Below are positions 26,273 to 34,555 of a stretch of 59,933 bases of DNA, piece after piece. The notes beneath the pieces are model-generated. The model saw only the letters and a program-made list of their open reading frames with translations. It searched no databases and had not been told where the DNA came from. Both the position numbers and the translations under genes were made by a program. This DNA comes from an uncultured Bacteroidota bacterium (GTDB lineage Bacteria; Bacteroidota; Rhodothermia; Rhodothermales; Salinibacteraceae): assembly GCA_913056185.1 (NCBI GenBank), contig CAJXLV010000019.1, positions 1 through 59,933 on the forward strand. Reading direction: 5' to 3'. Each line of letters begins with the position of its first letter. Positions within the stretch are counted from its first letter, which is position 1.

Positions 26273-27580
26273 CTACCCTGCCTCGAGGGTCACGAAGTGC
26301 CCGTCGCTATAGACGGCCCAGGGGCGCCCCACCATCCGGCGGCCCACAAACGGCGTGTTCTTACTTTTCGAGCGGATGTGGTCCTCGGTGAAGGTCCACT
26401 CGGTGGAGGCGTCGAACACGGTGAGCCGCGCCGGGGCGCCTTCTTCGATCCTCGGTGCATCGAGCCGCAGGATGCGGCGCGGGGCCGCCGTGAGCGCCTG
26501 CACCGCTTCCTCGACCGAGAGGACGCCCGGCTCGATGAGCTCTCGCCCAATGAGGCCCCAGGCGGTTTCGAGGCCGAGGATGCCGAAGGGGGCCTGCGTG
26601 TACTCCACGGCTTTCTCGTGGGGCGCATGGGGCGCGTGGTCGGTGCAGAGGGCATCGATGGTGCCGTCGGCGAGGCCTCTTTTTAGCGCCTCCACGTCTG
26701 CGGGCGCGCGGAGGGGCGGGTGCATCTTCGTGCGGGTATCGAACGCCGTTCGCTCCACGGCTGCGTCGGTGAGGGCGAGATGGTGGGTGCACACCTCGGC
26801 GGTGACGGGGAGGTTGCGGCTCTTGGCGCGGCGGACGAGCTCAACGCCGCGGGCAGTGGAGATGTGCGCCACGTGCACGTGCCCGCCCGTGAGCGCCGCC
26901 AGCTCGATGTCGCGGGCAATCATTACGTCTTCGGAGGCCGCGGGGATGCCGTCGAGGCCGAGACGCGCCGACACTTCGCCCTCGTGCATGTGCCCGCTGG
27001 GGTTGAGGGTGCTCTCTTCCATGTGGTTGATGATGGGACGGTCGAGCATGCGGCTATACTCCAGCGCCCGCCGCATGAGGCCAGCTGTGGGCACCGGGGC
27101 CCCGTCGTCGCTGAACGCCACGGCGCCCCCCTCCACCAGGTCGGCCATCTCGGCAATCTCGTCCCCGGCCCGCTCTTTTGAGACGCAGGCGATGGGGTGA
27201 ACGCCCACGGGCGTATCCGCGGCCCGCTCCCGCACAAACTCCACCACGTCGCGGGTGTGAAGGGGTGGATCGGTGTTGGGCATGCAGGCCACGTCGGTAA
27301 AGCCGCCGGCCAGGGCCGCGCGGGTGCCGGTGGCGATGGTCTCTTTGTGCTCGTAGCCGGGCTCGCGGAGGTGAACGTGCATGTCCATCCATCCCGGCGA
27401 GAGGAGCTTGCCGGAGGCGTCGTACGTGGGCACGTCGTCGGTCTCCAGGAACTCCTCCCCCAGGAGGTCCTCCCCGATGGCCGCGATGGTGCCGTCTCGG
27501 ATGAGCAGGTCGGCGGTCCGAGTGTTTTTGGACTCGGGCCGAAGTAGAGTGCCGCCGCGGAGGAGAAGGTCAGGCGTCAT
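26273..27580 (-). CDS. pyrC: Dihydroorotase (class I type)
   Basis: Zinc amidohydrolase of de novo pyrimidine synthesis, closing carbamoyl-aspartate to dihydroorotate; 435 residues. The metal site HVH is in DMHVHLREPGYEHKE; substrate contacts are in VACMPNTDPPLHTRD. INHMEES and VAHISTARGVELVR carry further metal-site residues, and the catalytic Asp is in CTDHAPHAPHEK. The N-terminal strand LLLRGGTLLRPE and C-terminal ARLTVFD form the beta-sandwich. The start at 27580 (MTPDLLLRGG) is preferred over the longer frame. It could also be an active-site-similar hydantoinase-type enzyme, but the HVHLREPG and DHAPH signatures favour dihydroorotase. Confidence 0.93.
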   Translation of the reverse strand: MTPDLLLRGGTLLRPESKNTRTADLLIRDGTIAAIGEDLLGEEFLETDDVPTYDASGKLLSPGWMDMHVHLREPGYEHKETIATGTRAALAGGFTDVACMPNTDPPLHTRDVVEFVRERAADTPVGVHPIACVSKERAGDEIAEMADLVEGGAVAFSDDGAPVPTAGLMRRALEYSRMLDRPIINHMEESTLNPSGHMHEGEVSARLGLDGIPAASEDVMIARDIELAALTGGHVHVAHISTARGVELVRRAKSRNLPVTAEVCTHHLALTDAAVERTAFDTRTKMHPPLRAPADVEALKRGLADGTIDALCTDHAPHAPHEKAVEYTQAPFGILGLETAWGLIGRELIEPGVLSVEEAVQALTAAPRRILRLDAPRIEEGAPARLTVFDASTEWTFTEDHIRSKSKNTPFVGRRMVGRPWAVYSDGHFVTLEAG

Positions 27581-27767
27581 ACGGGATCTGGCTTGGAATT
27601 TCGGAACGGTCCTCCCCCCCATCTGCCATCGATCAGGGTGATCGTTCGCCTTGGAGGGGCGCTCGCGCAAAAGGTGGGAAGGGTGAAGGTGGAAAACGGC
27701 CCCAACGTAGAAGGCCGCCGTACTTCTAAAAGGTAGACCCCGAACGATCTCTCGTCAACGCGCCCCA

Positions 27768-30134
27768 CTACGGTCCTGTGGTCTCCCCCATTTGGGCCGT
27801 CTCCATCTCGGACGCCGGCGCAAGATGCTCAGCGAGCATGTCCGTAATCATGGTGAAGAGGTGCAGCCGCGTGTTGCCGCCCGCGATGCCGTGTTCGTGG
27901 GTCGGGTACATCATGAAGCGGAACTGCTTGTTGGCCGCCTGCAGCCGATTTGCCATCTGCACGCTGTTCTGGAAGTGCACATTGTCGTCGTCATCGCCGT
28001 GCACCAGGAGCAAGTGCTGATCTTCGCGGAGGCGATCGGCGTAGGCAAGCGGCGCCCCGTTTTTGTAACCGTCCGCGTTGCGCTGGGGCGAGGCCATGTA
28101 GCGCTCAGTGTAAATGGTGTCGTAGAGCCGCCAGTCGGTGACAGGAGCCACAGAGACGCCCGTGTCGAAGGTTGTGGGGCCGTCGTCCTTCAGCATCGAC
28201 AGCAGCGTCATGTAGCCGCCGTAGCTCCAGCCCCAGATGCCGATGCGGTCCGCGTCCACCCACGCCGAGTCGGCGAGCGCCTGGGCGGCGTGGACCTGAT
28301 CGGCGGCCTCCGGCTGACCCAGCTGCCGGTACGGCACGTCCTGGAACGCCTTGCCACGCCCTCCGGTGCCGCGGTTGTCCACGCTCACCACCACCACGTC
28401 GTGCGTCTGCGCCAGGTACTGGTGCCAGAGCGCCCGCGAGCCGCCCCATCGGTGCGTCACCGTCTGCACGCCCGGCCCGCCGTAGACGTACATGAGCACC
28501 GGGTGCGGCGTGCCCGGATCGAAGTCCGTGGGCTTGATGATGGACGCGTTCAGCGGCGTGCCGTCGGCCGCGGGTAGGGTCGTGAACTGCTTCTGCGGCA
28601 GGTCCAGGCTGTCCAGGCGCTGGGCGAGCGCCTCATTCTGCTGCAGGACCGTAAGCCGCTCGCCATCGGCGGCGTGGAGCGTCCAGGTGGGCGGCGTGCC
28701 CGCGGCCGAGTGGCGGTCGATGTAGTAGTCGAGATCGTTCGACAGGTTGATGGTGTGCCAGCCCGTCCGCGTGGTCACCTTCTCGGGAGCAGCAGCTGTC
28801 TCGTGCGCCTCCATCGACACGTCCACGCGGTAGAGGTGGCGCTCGAGAGACGTATCGCGGGTGGCGGTCACGTAGGCCGTGGCGGCGTCCTCGTCAAGGC
28901 CGTGGAACTGCGTCACCTCCCAGGCCCCTGCGGTGATGGGGCCGAGAGGCGTCCCGTCGTTGCGGTAGAGGTGGGCGTGGTTGTAGCCGGTGCGCTCGGA
29001 GAGATACACAAACCGCTCGCCGTCCTCCAAGAACGAAATCTTCTCGTCCGTCACGTCGATGTACGTGTCTTGCGTCTCCCGCAGCACGCGCTCCGTCTCG
29101 CCGGTGCCCGGGTGGCCGTACATCAGGTCGAGGGTGTCCTGCGTGCGGTTGAGCCGAAACATCCAGACGCGGTGCTCGCCGTCCATCGCCGGCGTCCAGC
29201 CCATGCGGGCGATGTACTCGTGCGGGTCCACGGCCTCCTCCGCCTTCGTGAGGCCCGGGTCCCACGTCTGGGTGTCGAAGTACGAAATTGCCTGCGACTG
29301 CCCCGCGGCCGCGGCATCGACGGCCGACAGGTCCACCACCCCAACCTTAATCTCGCTGTTCACCTCGCCGGCCTTCGGGTAGCGGAACGGGGTGATCTCG
29401 GGGTAGCGGGTGGTGTTGTTCACGAGCGGAAACGAGCGGGTGTCCGACTCGTCGAGCTTGAAGAAGGCGATGCGCTCCCCGTCCGGGCTCCACCGCCAGC
29501 CGTCCTGCACGCCGAACTCCTCCTCGTACACCCAGTCGAACGTGCCGTTGATGATGCCCCCCTCGCTCCCGTCGGTCGTGAGTGCCGTTTCCGTGCCTGT
29601 CTCCAGGTCCACCACGTGCAGGTCACGGTTTCGCACAAAGGCGACCTGTGTGGCCGAGGGGTTGAACTTGGCAAACATCTGGTACCCGTCGTCCCGGTCC
29701 GCAATCGGGGTCAGCGCCTGCGTGTTCAGGTCGTAGACGTAGTAGAAGCCCTTGGTATTGGTGCGCCAGACCTCCTTCGAATCCGTGTAGATGAGCACCT
29801 TGTCGCCGGCGTCGTCAAAGGCATAGTCCTGAATCGGCACGATGCGGTCGACATCCTCCGCGTACAGATTGGTGCCGTCGATCACCCGCGTCCGCTCGTC
29901 GGTCCGCAGGTTGTAGCGCATCAGGTGCGTAGCGTCGGCGGTGTCGGCCGGCTCAATGTACGTAATTACGGGCCCCTCCTCCGCCCATCGCCCGCCCTGA
30001 AACGATTCTGGGCGGAAGGTGGAGGAGGCATGAATCTTTTCCAGGGTGAAGGAAGGTTTTTCCTGCGCCGGGGCGGGACGCACAACCCCGGTGCCGGTGA
30101 GCAGAAACGCGAGGACAATGGCAAGGCGACGCAT
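27768..30134 (-). CDS. Dipeptidyl peptidase IV (S9B), exported
   Basis: A 788-residue exported enzyme that removes X-Pro or X-Ala dipeptides from N-termini. Signal peptide MRRLAIVLAFLLTG with a cut near APAQ. The propeller carries the double-Glu motif DWVYEEEFGV that binds the free N-terminus and defines DPP-IV. Catalytic Ser is about residue 637 in GIWGWSYGGYM, Asp in LLVHGDDDDNVHF, His in YPTHEHGIAGG. It is divergent from the alanine racemase gene with a 319-bp region between. With the S9 and M1 peptidases earlier in the window it suggests a protein-feeding lifestyle. Confidence 0.95.
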   Translation of the reverse strand: MRRLAIVLAFLLTGTGVVRPAPAQEKPSFTLEKIHASSTFRPESFQGGRWAEEGPVITYIEPADTADATHLMRYNLRTDERTRVIDGTNLYAEDVDRIVPIQDYAFDDAGDKVLIYTDSKEVWRTNTKGFYYVYDLNTQALTPIADRDDGYQMFAKFNPSATQVAFVRNRDLHVVDLETGTETALTTDGSEGGIINGTFDWVYEEEFGVQDGWRWSPDGERIAFFKLDESDTRSFPLVNNTTRYPEITPFRYPKAGEVNSEIKVGVVDLSAVDAAAAGQSQAISYFDTQTWDPGLTKAEEAVDPHEYIARMGWTPAMDGEHRVWMFRLNRTQDTLDLMYGHPGTGETERVLRETQDTYIDVTDEKISFLEDGERFVYLSERTGYNHAHLYRNDGTPLGPITAGAWEVTQFHGLDEDAATAYVTATRDTSLERHLYRVDVSMEAHETAAAPEKVTTRTGWHTINLSNDLDYYIDRHSAAGTPPTWTLHAADGERLTVLQQNEALAQRLDSLDLPQKQFTTLPAADGTPLNASIIKPTDFDPGTPHPVLMYVYGGPGVQTVTHRWGGSRALWHQYLAQTHDVVVVSVDNRGTGGRGKAFQDVPYRQLGQPEAADQVHAAQALADSAWVDADRIGIWGWSYGGYMTLLSMLKDDGPTTFDTGVSVAPVTDWRLYDTIYTERYMASPQRNADGYKNGAPLAYADRLREDQHLLLVHGDDDDNVHFQNSVQMANRLQAANKQFRFMMYPTHEHGIAGGNTRLHLFTMITDMLAEHLAPASEMETAQMGETTGP

Positions 30135-30453
30135 CGCAAAGGAAAGCGGGTGGCGGAAGGAACGGCGGCGGAGGGAGGGGGCTGTGGGCCCCCGATACAG
30201 TTTTTTAATGCACTGTAGTGTACGACAGACGGGACGGACTTCTCAACCCGTGTAGGATGCGTAAGGCTCGCGGGTCGAGTCTTTCCGACGCGGGCCACAG
30301 CCGGGTTGCCCGGAGACGGCTCTCCCGAACGCATATCGTCAACTTTGCACATTCGCAGGATGCCCAACACACCGTGGGCGGTGCCCGTGGACGCAGCGTC
30401 GGCCTCGGAACTATTCGGCGAATCGAGACCTACCAACGCTCTGCCGGTGCCCG
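30135..30453. other. Divergent intergenic region between DPP-IV and alanine racemase
   Basis: It must hold promoters for both genes. A T6 run followed by an AT-rich stretch near 30200-30230 (GCACTGTAGTGTACG) is the only obvious low-GC patch. I see no gene or RNA. Confidence 0.5.
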
Positions 30454-31707
30454 TTGTCTCGTGCATCAAGCCCTCTTCACATCATTGCCCCCTCTTCTGC
30501 CTCCCCCGATTCTTCGCCCGTCGTCGCCGCCGTCGACCTGGGCGCGATTCGCCACAACGCCCAGAAGTTGCAAGCGTGTGCCGACGGGGCTGACCTAATG
30601 GCAATCATCAAGGCCGACGCGTACGGGCACGGCATGCTGCCGGTGGCACGTGCGCTGACGACGGCAGGCATTCGGCACTTTGGGGTAGCGCGGCTGGCGG
30701 AGGGCATTCGGCTCCGCGAGCACGGCCACACCGCGCGCATCCTGGTGCTGGGGGCGCCCGCCCCCGCCCAGTTGCCCCAGTATGCCGAGCACGACCTGGA
30801 CGCCACCGTGCCGTCGCCCGCGGTGGCGGCGGCGGTTGCGAAGCACGCAGAGGCAGGAGCGCCCCTTCGCGTGCAGGTGCTCGTGGACACGGGCATGGGG
30901 CGGCTCGGCCTCGCCCCGGAGGCCGCTTCAGAGGTCCTGCGGCGCCTGCGCACCACCCCCGGCGTCACGGTCGCGGGCCTCTGGACCCACTTTGCCACCG
31001 CCGACGAGCCCGACAGCGCGTTTGCCCAAACACAGCTTGAGCGGTTCGAGGCCGTCGCGGCGAAGCACGCCGACGACGTGCAGCACATCCACGCGGCAAA
31101 CACCGGGGCGCTCCTTACCCTCGGCCCCGCCCCGGCCTCCGTCTCTCCCACCCTCGTGCGCAGCGGCATCGCCCTCTACGGCCTGGCCGCCACGCCCGAG
31201 CTCGCCGCACAGCTTGACCTGCGCCCCGCCATGCAGTTGACGGCCCGCGTTACCCAGCTCAAAACCGTCCCGGCCGACACGCCCATCTCGTACGGCGCCA
31301 CGTGGACCGCCCCGCACCGCACCCGCATCGCCACCCTTGGCGTCGGGTACGGCGACGGCTACCCCCGCCTCGGCTCCGGCCGGGCCTCCGTGCGCATCCG
31401 AGGCTACACCCGCCCGGTCGTCGGCACGATTTGCATGGACATGTGTATGGTAGATCTTGGGCCGCCGGATCGCGCGCCCGCTGCACACGTATCGCGGGGC
31501 GATCCCGCTGTCCTTTTCGGCCCCAGCGGCCCCTCAGTGTATGAGGTGGCCCGCTGGAGCGAGACCATTCCGTACGAGATCTGTTGCAAGGTCTCCCCGC
31601 GGGTTCCCCGTCGGTACACGGCAGCCCGCCCCCCGTCGGAGGCCCCAGTGGTCTCCCCCTCGGAACAACACACAACATCGTTACGCTTGCAAGACTCCCC
31701 ACATTGA
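30454..31707 (+). CDS. alr: Alanine racemase
   Basis: PLP enzyme making D-alanine for peptidoglycan; 417 residues. The PLP Lys is Lys53 in AIIKADAYGHG and the second catalytic base Tyr280 is in ISYGATWTAP. LVDTGMGRLG, GLWTHFATADEP and VGYGDGYPR are also standard. VGTICMDMCMVDLG marks the C-terminal domain. The only in-frame start before the fold is a TTG at 30454; no ATG or GTG fits, so a non-standard start is likely. The last 30 residues after VSPRVPRRY are Ser/Pro-rich and extra to the family. Confidence 0.92.
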   Translation: MSRASSPLHIIAPSSASPDSSPVVAAVDLGAIRHNAQKLQACADGADLMAIIKADAYGHGMLPVARALTTAGIRHFGVARLAEGIRLREHGHTARILVLGAPAPAQLPQYAEHDLDATVPSPAVAAAVAKHAEAGAPLRVQVLVDTGMGRLGLAPEAASEVLRRLRTTPGVTVAGLWTHFATADEPDSAFAQTQLERFEAVAAKHADDVQHIHAANTGALLTLGPAPASVSPTLVRSGIALYGLAATPELAAQLDLRPAMQLTARVTQLKTVPADTPISYGATWTAPHRTRIATLGVGYGDGYPRLGSGRASVRIRGYTRPVVGTICMDMCMVDLGPPDRAPAAHVSRGDPAVLFGPSGPSVYEVARWSETIPYEICCKVSPRVPRRYTAARPPSEAPVVSPSEQHTTSLRLQDSPH

Positions 31708-32050
31708 CCCGCGTGCATCCCGTTGTTTGAGTCTTCGTTACGTTCACCCTTCGCAGTTTTGGCTGGGGCGGTCCGCGCCTCGGCCCTGTCCGCCTGAGCT
31801 TGTTCGTCCGGGCACACTGTCGGGGGACGACGATGCGGCCACGAGACGCTGTTCTCGCGACGCACGCGTCCGGCCCGCATGCCCCACGCGATCACTCCTG
31901 GCGCTGCGCCGGGCCGGGGCGTTTCCACCATCCCTCGGTCACGTGCTGAGCGTCTTGCTGTGGGGGCAGGCCTGCCCCCTGGCCCTCGACGGGGAGACGC
32001 GCACGCCTCCACGCATCACTGTTTCTTTTTCTTGACCCCCTACAGAGCCC
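31708..32050. other. Intergenic region upstream of the response regulator
   Basis: No gene is supported. A TTTG, spacer, TACGTTC arrangement around 31725-31745 is weakly like a Bacteroidota sigma-A promoter, but I would not rely on it. A T-rich patch (TTTCTTTTTCTTG) lies just before the ATG at 32051. Confidence 0.4.
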
Positions 32051-32764
32051 ATGCCCATTACTGCCGACCCCAGCGACATCGATGTTCTCGTTGTTGACGA
32101 CGAAGAGAGCGTCGTCGACGTCGTCAGCCACTTTTTGAGCGAAGAAGGCTATTCCGTCCACACCGCCTTTGACGGCGAAGAAGCCCTGGAAAAGGCCTCC
32201 GGCAAGATTGACCTCATCGTCCTCGACATCATGCTCCCCGGGGTGGACGGCTACGAGGTGTGCGAGGAACTGCGCTCTCGCGTTGAGACCGAAGAGATTC
32301 CCATCGTATTTCTGAGCGCCAAGACCGAAGAGGAGGATCAGGTGGAGGGGCTGATGCTTGGCGGTGACGACTACCTCACCAAGCCCGTCTCCCCAAAGGT
32401 GCTCGTCGCCCACGTAAAGGCCGTGCTCCGACGCTCGGGCGTCGAAGAGAGCAGCATCCTGGAAGTCAACGGCCTTAAAATTTACGAGGACGAGTACCGG
32501 GCCGAGCTCCACGGCGATGACCTGGGCCTGACACTGACCGAGTTTGAGCTGCTTCGCTATCTCGTCCGCCATCCCAAGAAGGCGTTCACGCGCCAGCAGC
32601 TGCTCGAAACCATCTGGAAAGACGCCATGATGGTGACGGAGCGAACGGTGGACGCCCACATCAAAAATCTGCGCGAAAAGCTTGGGGACTTTGCCAAGCA
32701 CATCCAAACCGTGCGGGGCGTGGGCTACCGGTTCGTGCAAGAGGAAGAGTCGGCCGAAGCGTAG
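32051..32764 (+). CDS. OmpR/PhoB-family response regulator
   Basis: A 237-residue two-domain regulator. The receiver domain has DVLVVDDEES at the N-terminus, the phospho-accepting Asp in LIVLDIMLPGVDG, and the conserved Lys in DDYLTKPVSPK. The C-terminal winged helix (residues about 140-232) has LTEFELLRYLVRHPKKAF, TERTVDAHIKNLREKL and VRGVGYRF. It binds DNA as a dimer after phosphorylation. The sensor kinase follows 50 bp downstream, so the two form one operon. Target genes cannot be seen here. Confidence 0.95.
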   Translation: MPITADPSDIDVLVVDDEESVVDVVSHFLSEEGYSVHTAFDGEEALEKASGKIDLIVLDIMLPGVDGYEVCEELRSRVETEEIPIVFLSAKTEEEDQVEGLMLGGDDYLTKPVSPKVLVAHVKAVLRRSGVEESSILEVNGLKIYEDEYRAELHGDDLGLTLTEFELLRYLVRHPKKAFTRQQLLETIWKDAMMVTERTVDAHIKNLREKLGDFAKHIQTVRGVGYRFVQEEESAEA

Positions 32765-32814
32765 GCCCTGTTCCTCGACGCTGATTTGCGGGAGTGGTAC
32801 ACTGGCGGCACCGT

Positions 32815-34275
32815 ATGTCTTTCTTCCGGTCAATTTGGGACCTTCTCCTGCCGCGGCGGGCCTCCACGCAGACGTGGATGGTCCTTACCTTCGCCCTGTT
32901 TGTGGGCGTGGCGGTGGTGGGCGTGGGCCTCTACGTGCTACTGGTGCTGCGGGGCGAAATGCGGACGTCCATGCAGCAAACCCTGCACGACCAAGCGCAA
33001 CGCATCGCGGTGCAGGTGGAGCACGAGCGCAGCGTGGAGCGGCGGCACCGCATCGTGGAAACCATCACGGACCTGAGCGATCTGCGCGTCGCTCTGGTCA
33101 CCCCGGACACCACGTACCGCCCCACGGCCGGGCCTCCCCTCCCCACCGACAGCCTCGTGGACGCCTCGGCGCTGCGCACCCTGTCGGCCCCGACGGCGCG
33201 GTTTGCGTATCTGGACGCGGGCACGAGCGAACCGGTTTTCATCGCGACGCTCTACCGGCCGTCGACAAATCTTGTGGTGCAGGTGGGCCAGCCGCCGCCC
33301 CCCTTGTACGACCTGGCACGGCGCTCGCAGGTCATGCTCATCCTGGGCATGGTCCTCGCACTCGTCCTTGCCCTCCTGGGCAGCTTCATCGCGGCCTATC
33401 AGGTCACCACCCCGCTTACCCAGATCAGCGAAACCGCCCGCCGGGTGGCCAATGGGGAGTTTGCCGGCAAGATTCGTGTGCAGTCCCGCGCCGCGGAATT
33501 TCAAGAACTGGCCGACAGCCTCAACCGCGCCTCCGATGCCTTCCGCGAAAAAATCGAAGAACTGGAGCGCATGACGCGCCTCCAGAGTGAGTTCATCGGC
33601 AACGTCTCCCACGAGGTGCGCAACCCCATCTTCTCCATCAGCGGCTACCTGGAGGCGCTCGGCACCTCCGGGCTCGATGAGGAACAGCGAAAGATGTACG
33701 CCGAAAAGGGGCTGACCAACCTCAATCGGCTCCAAAATCTGTTCAACGACCTGATCGACATCGCCCGCCTCGAGTACCGCGAGGACCTGATCAACCGGTC
33801 GGTGTTCGACCTGCGCGACCTGGTGCACGAGGTGACGGAGATGCTGCGCCCAAAGGCCGACGAGAAGGGGCTTGACCTACAAGCCGATGTTCCCCAGTTT
33901 TTTGTGCGGGCCGACCGCTCTCGCATCCGACAGGTGCTCACCAACCTGGTCGAAAACGGCATCGCGTACACGCAGAGCGGCTCGGTGCGCTGCCGCCTGC
34001 AACGGCGCGTGGACAAGGTGCGCATCGAGATCGTGGACACCGGGCAGGGCATTGACGAAGACCACCTCGATCGGATCTTTGAACGGTTTTACCGGGTCGA
34101 CCCCGACCGCTCCCGCGAAAGCGGCGGCACGGGCCTGGGCCTCAGCATCGTCAAACAGATTTTGCAGGCCCACGGCGAGACCGTTCACGTCGAAAGCACC
34201 AAGGACCGCGGCACTCGGTTCTGGTTTGAGCTTCCGTACGAGCCTGCCCCCGAGACGGAGGCGGTGGAGGTGTAG
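32815..34275 (+). CDS. Sensor histidine kinase (PhoR-like)
   Basis: A 486-residue inner-membrane kinase. First membrane helix near residues 22-46 (MVLTFALFVGVAVVGVG), periplasmic sensor to about 165, second helix (LILGMVLALVLALLGSF) and a HAMP domain. HisKA follows with the phospho-accepting His in NVSHEVRNPIF. The catalytic domain has the N box NLVENGIAY, G1 DTGQGIDEDH, F box IFERFYRVD and G2 GGTGLGLSIV. The start at 32815 (MSFFRSIW) is set by the topology. It pairs with the preceding response regulator. The signal is unknown; the resemblance to PhoR/ResE is general. Confidence 0.95.
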   Translation: MSFFRSIWDLLLPRRASTQTWMVLTFALFVGVAVVGVGLYVLLVLRGEMRTSMQQTLHDQAQRIAVQVEHERSVERRHRIVETITDLSDLRVALVTPDTTYRPTAGPPLPTDSLVDASALRTLSAPTARFAYLDAGTSEPVFIATLYRPSTNLVVQVGQPPPPLYDLARRSQVMLILGMVLALVLALLGSFIAAYQVTTPLTQISETARRVANGEFAGKIRVQSRAAEFQELADSLNRASDAFREKIEELERMTRLQSEFIGNVSHEVRNPIFSISGYLEALGTSGLDEEQRKMYAEKGLTNLNRLQNLFNDLIDIARLEYREDLINRSVFDLRDLVHEVTEMLRPKADEKGLDLQADVPQFFVRADRSRIRQVLTNLVENGIAYTQSGSVRCRLQRRVDKVRIEIVDTGQGIDEDHLDRIFERFYRVDPDRSRESGGTGLGLSIVKQILQAHGETVHVESTKDRGTRFWFELPYEPAPETEAVEV

Positions 34276-34555
34276 CGCTGATGCCCCACTGTGGCGGTGT
34301 TTGGGGCCGACCACTCGTGCACGTCCCCTCGCGCCGCTGGGGCCCGTCCGCGCATGCGACCCTTTGCGCACGAACCTTTTGGGGGCAGAGGACCGTCCAT
34401 AAAAGGAGGAATACCCTCCGATCTTCAATGGCGGATCTGGGCCGGAAGCGCTTACGACGCGCGCATCCCCGGCTTCTCCGGGGCCCCCCGGCCGATTTTC
34501 GAATCCGGGGCCGCGCCCCTTCCGCCGTGCTGTCTTTTCTCCGTGGCTTCGACCA
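34276..34555. other. Intergenic region before the E1 gene
   Basis: 280 bp without a supported gene. It probably holds the promoter of the dehydrogenase gene. AAAAGGAGG at 34400 looks like a ribosome-binding site but lies too far from the ATG at 34556 to serve it. Confidence 0.4.
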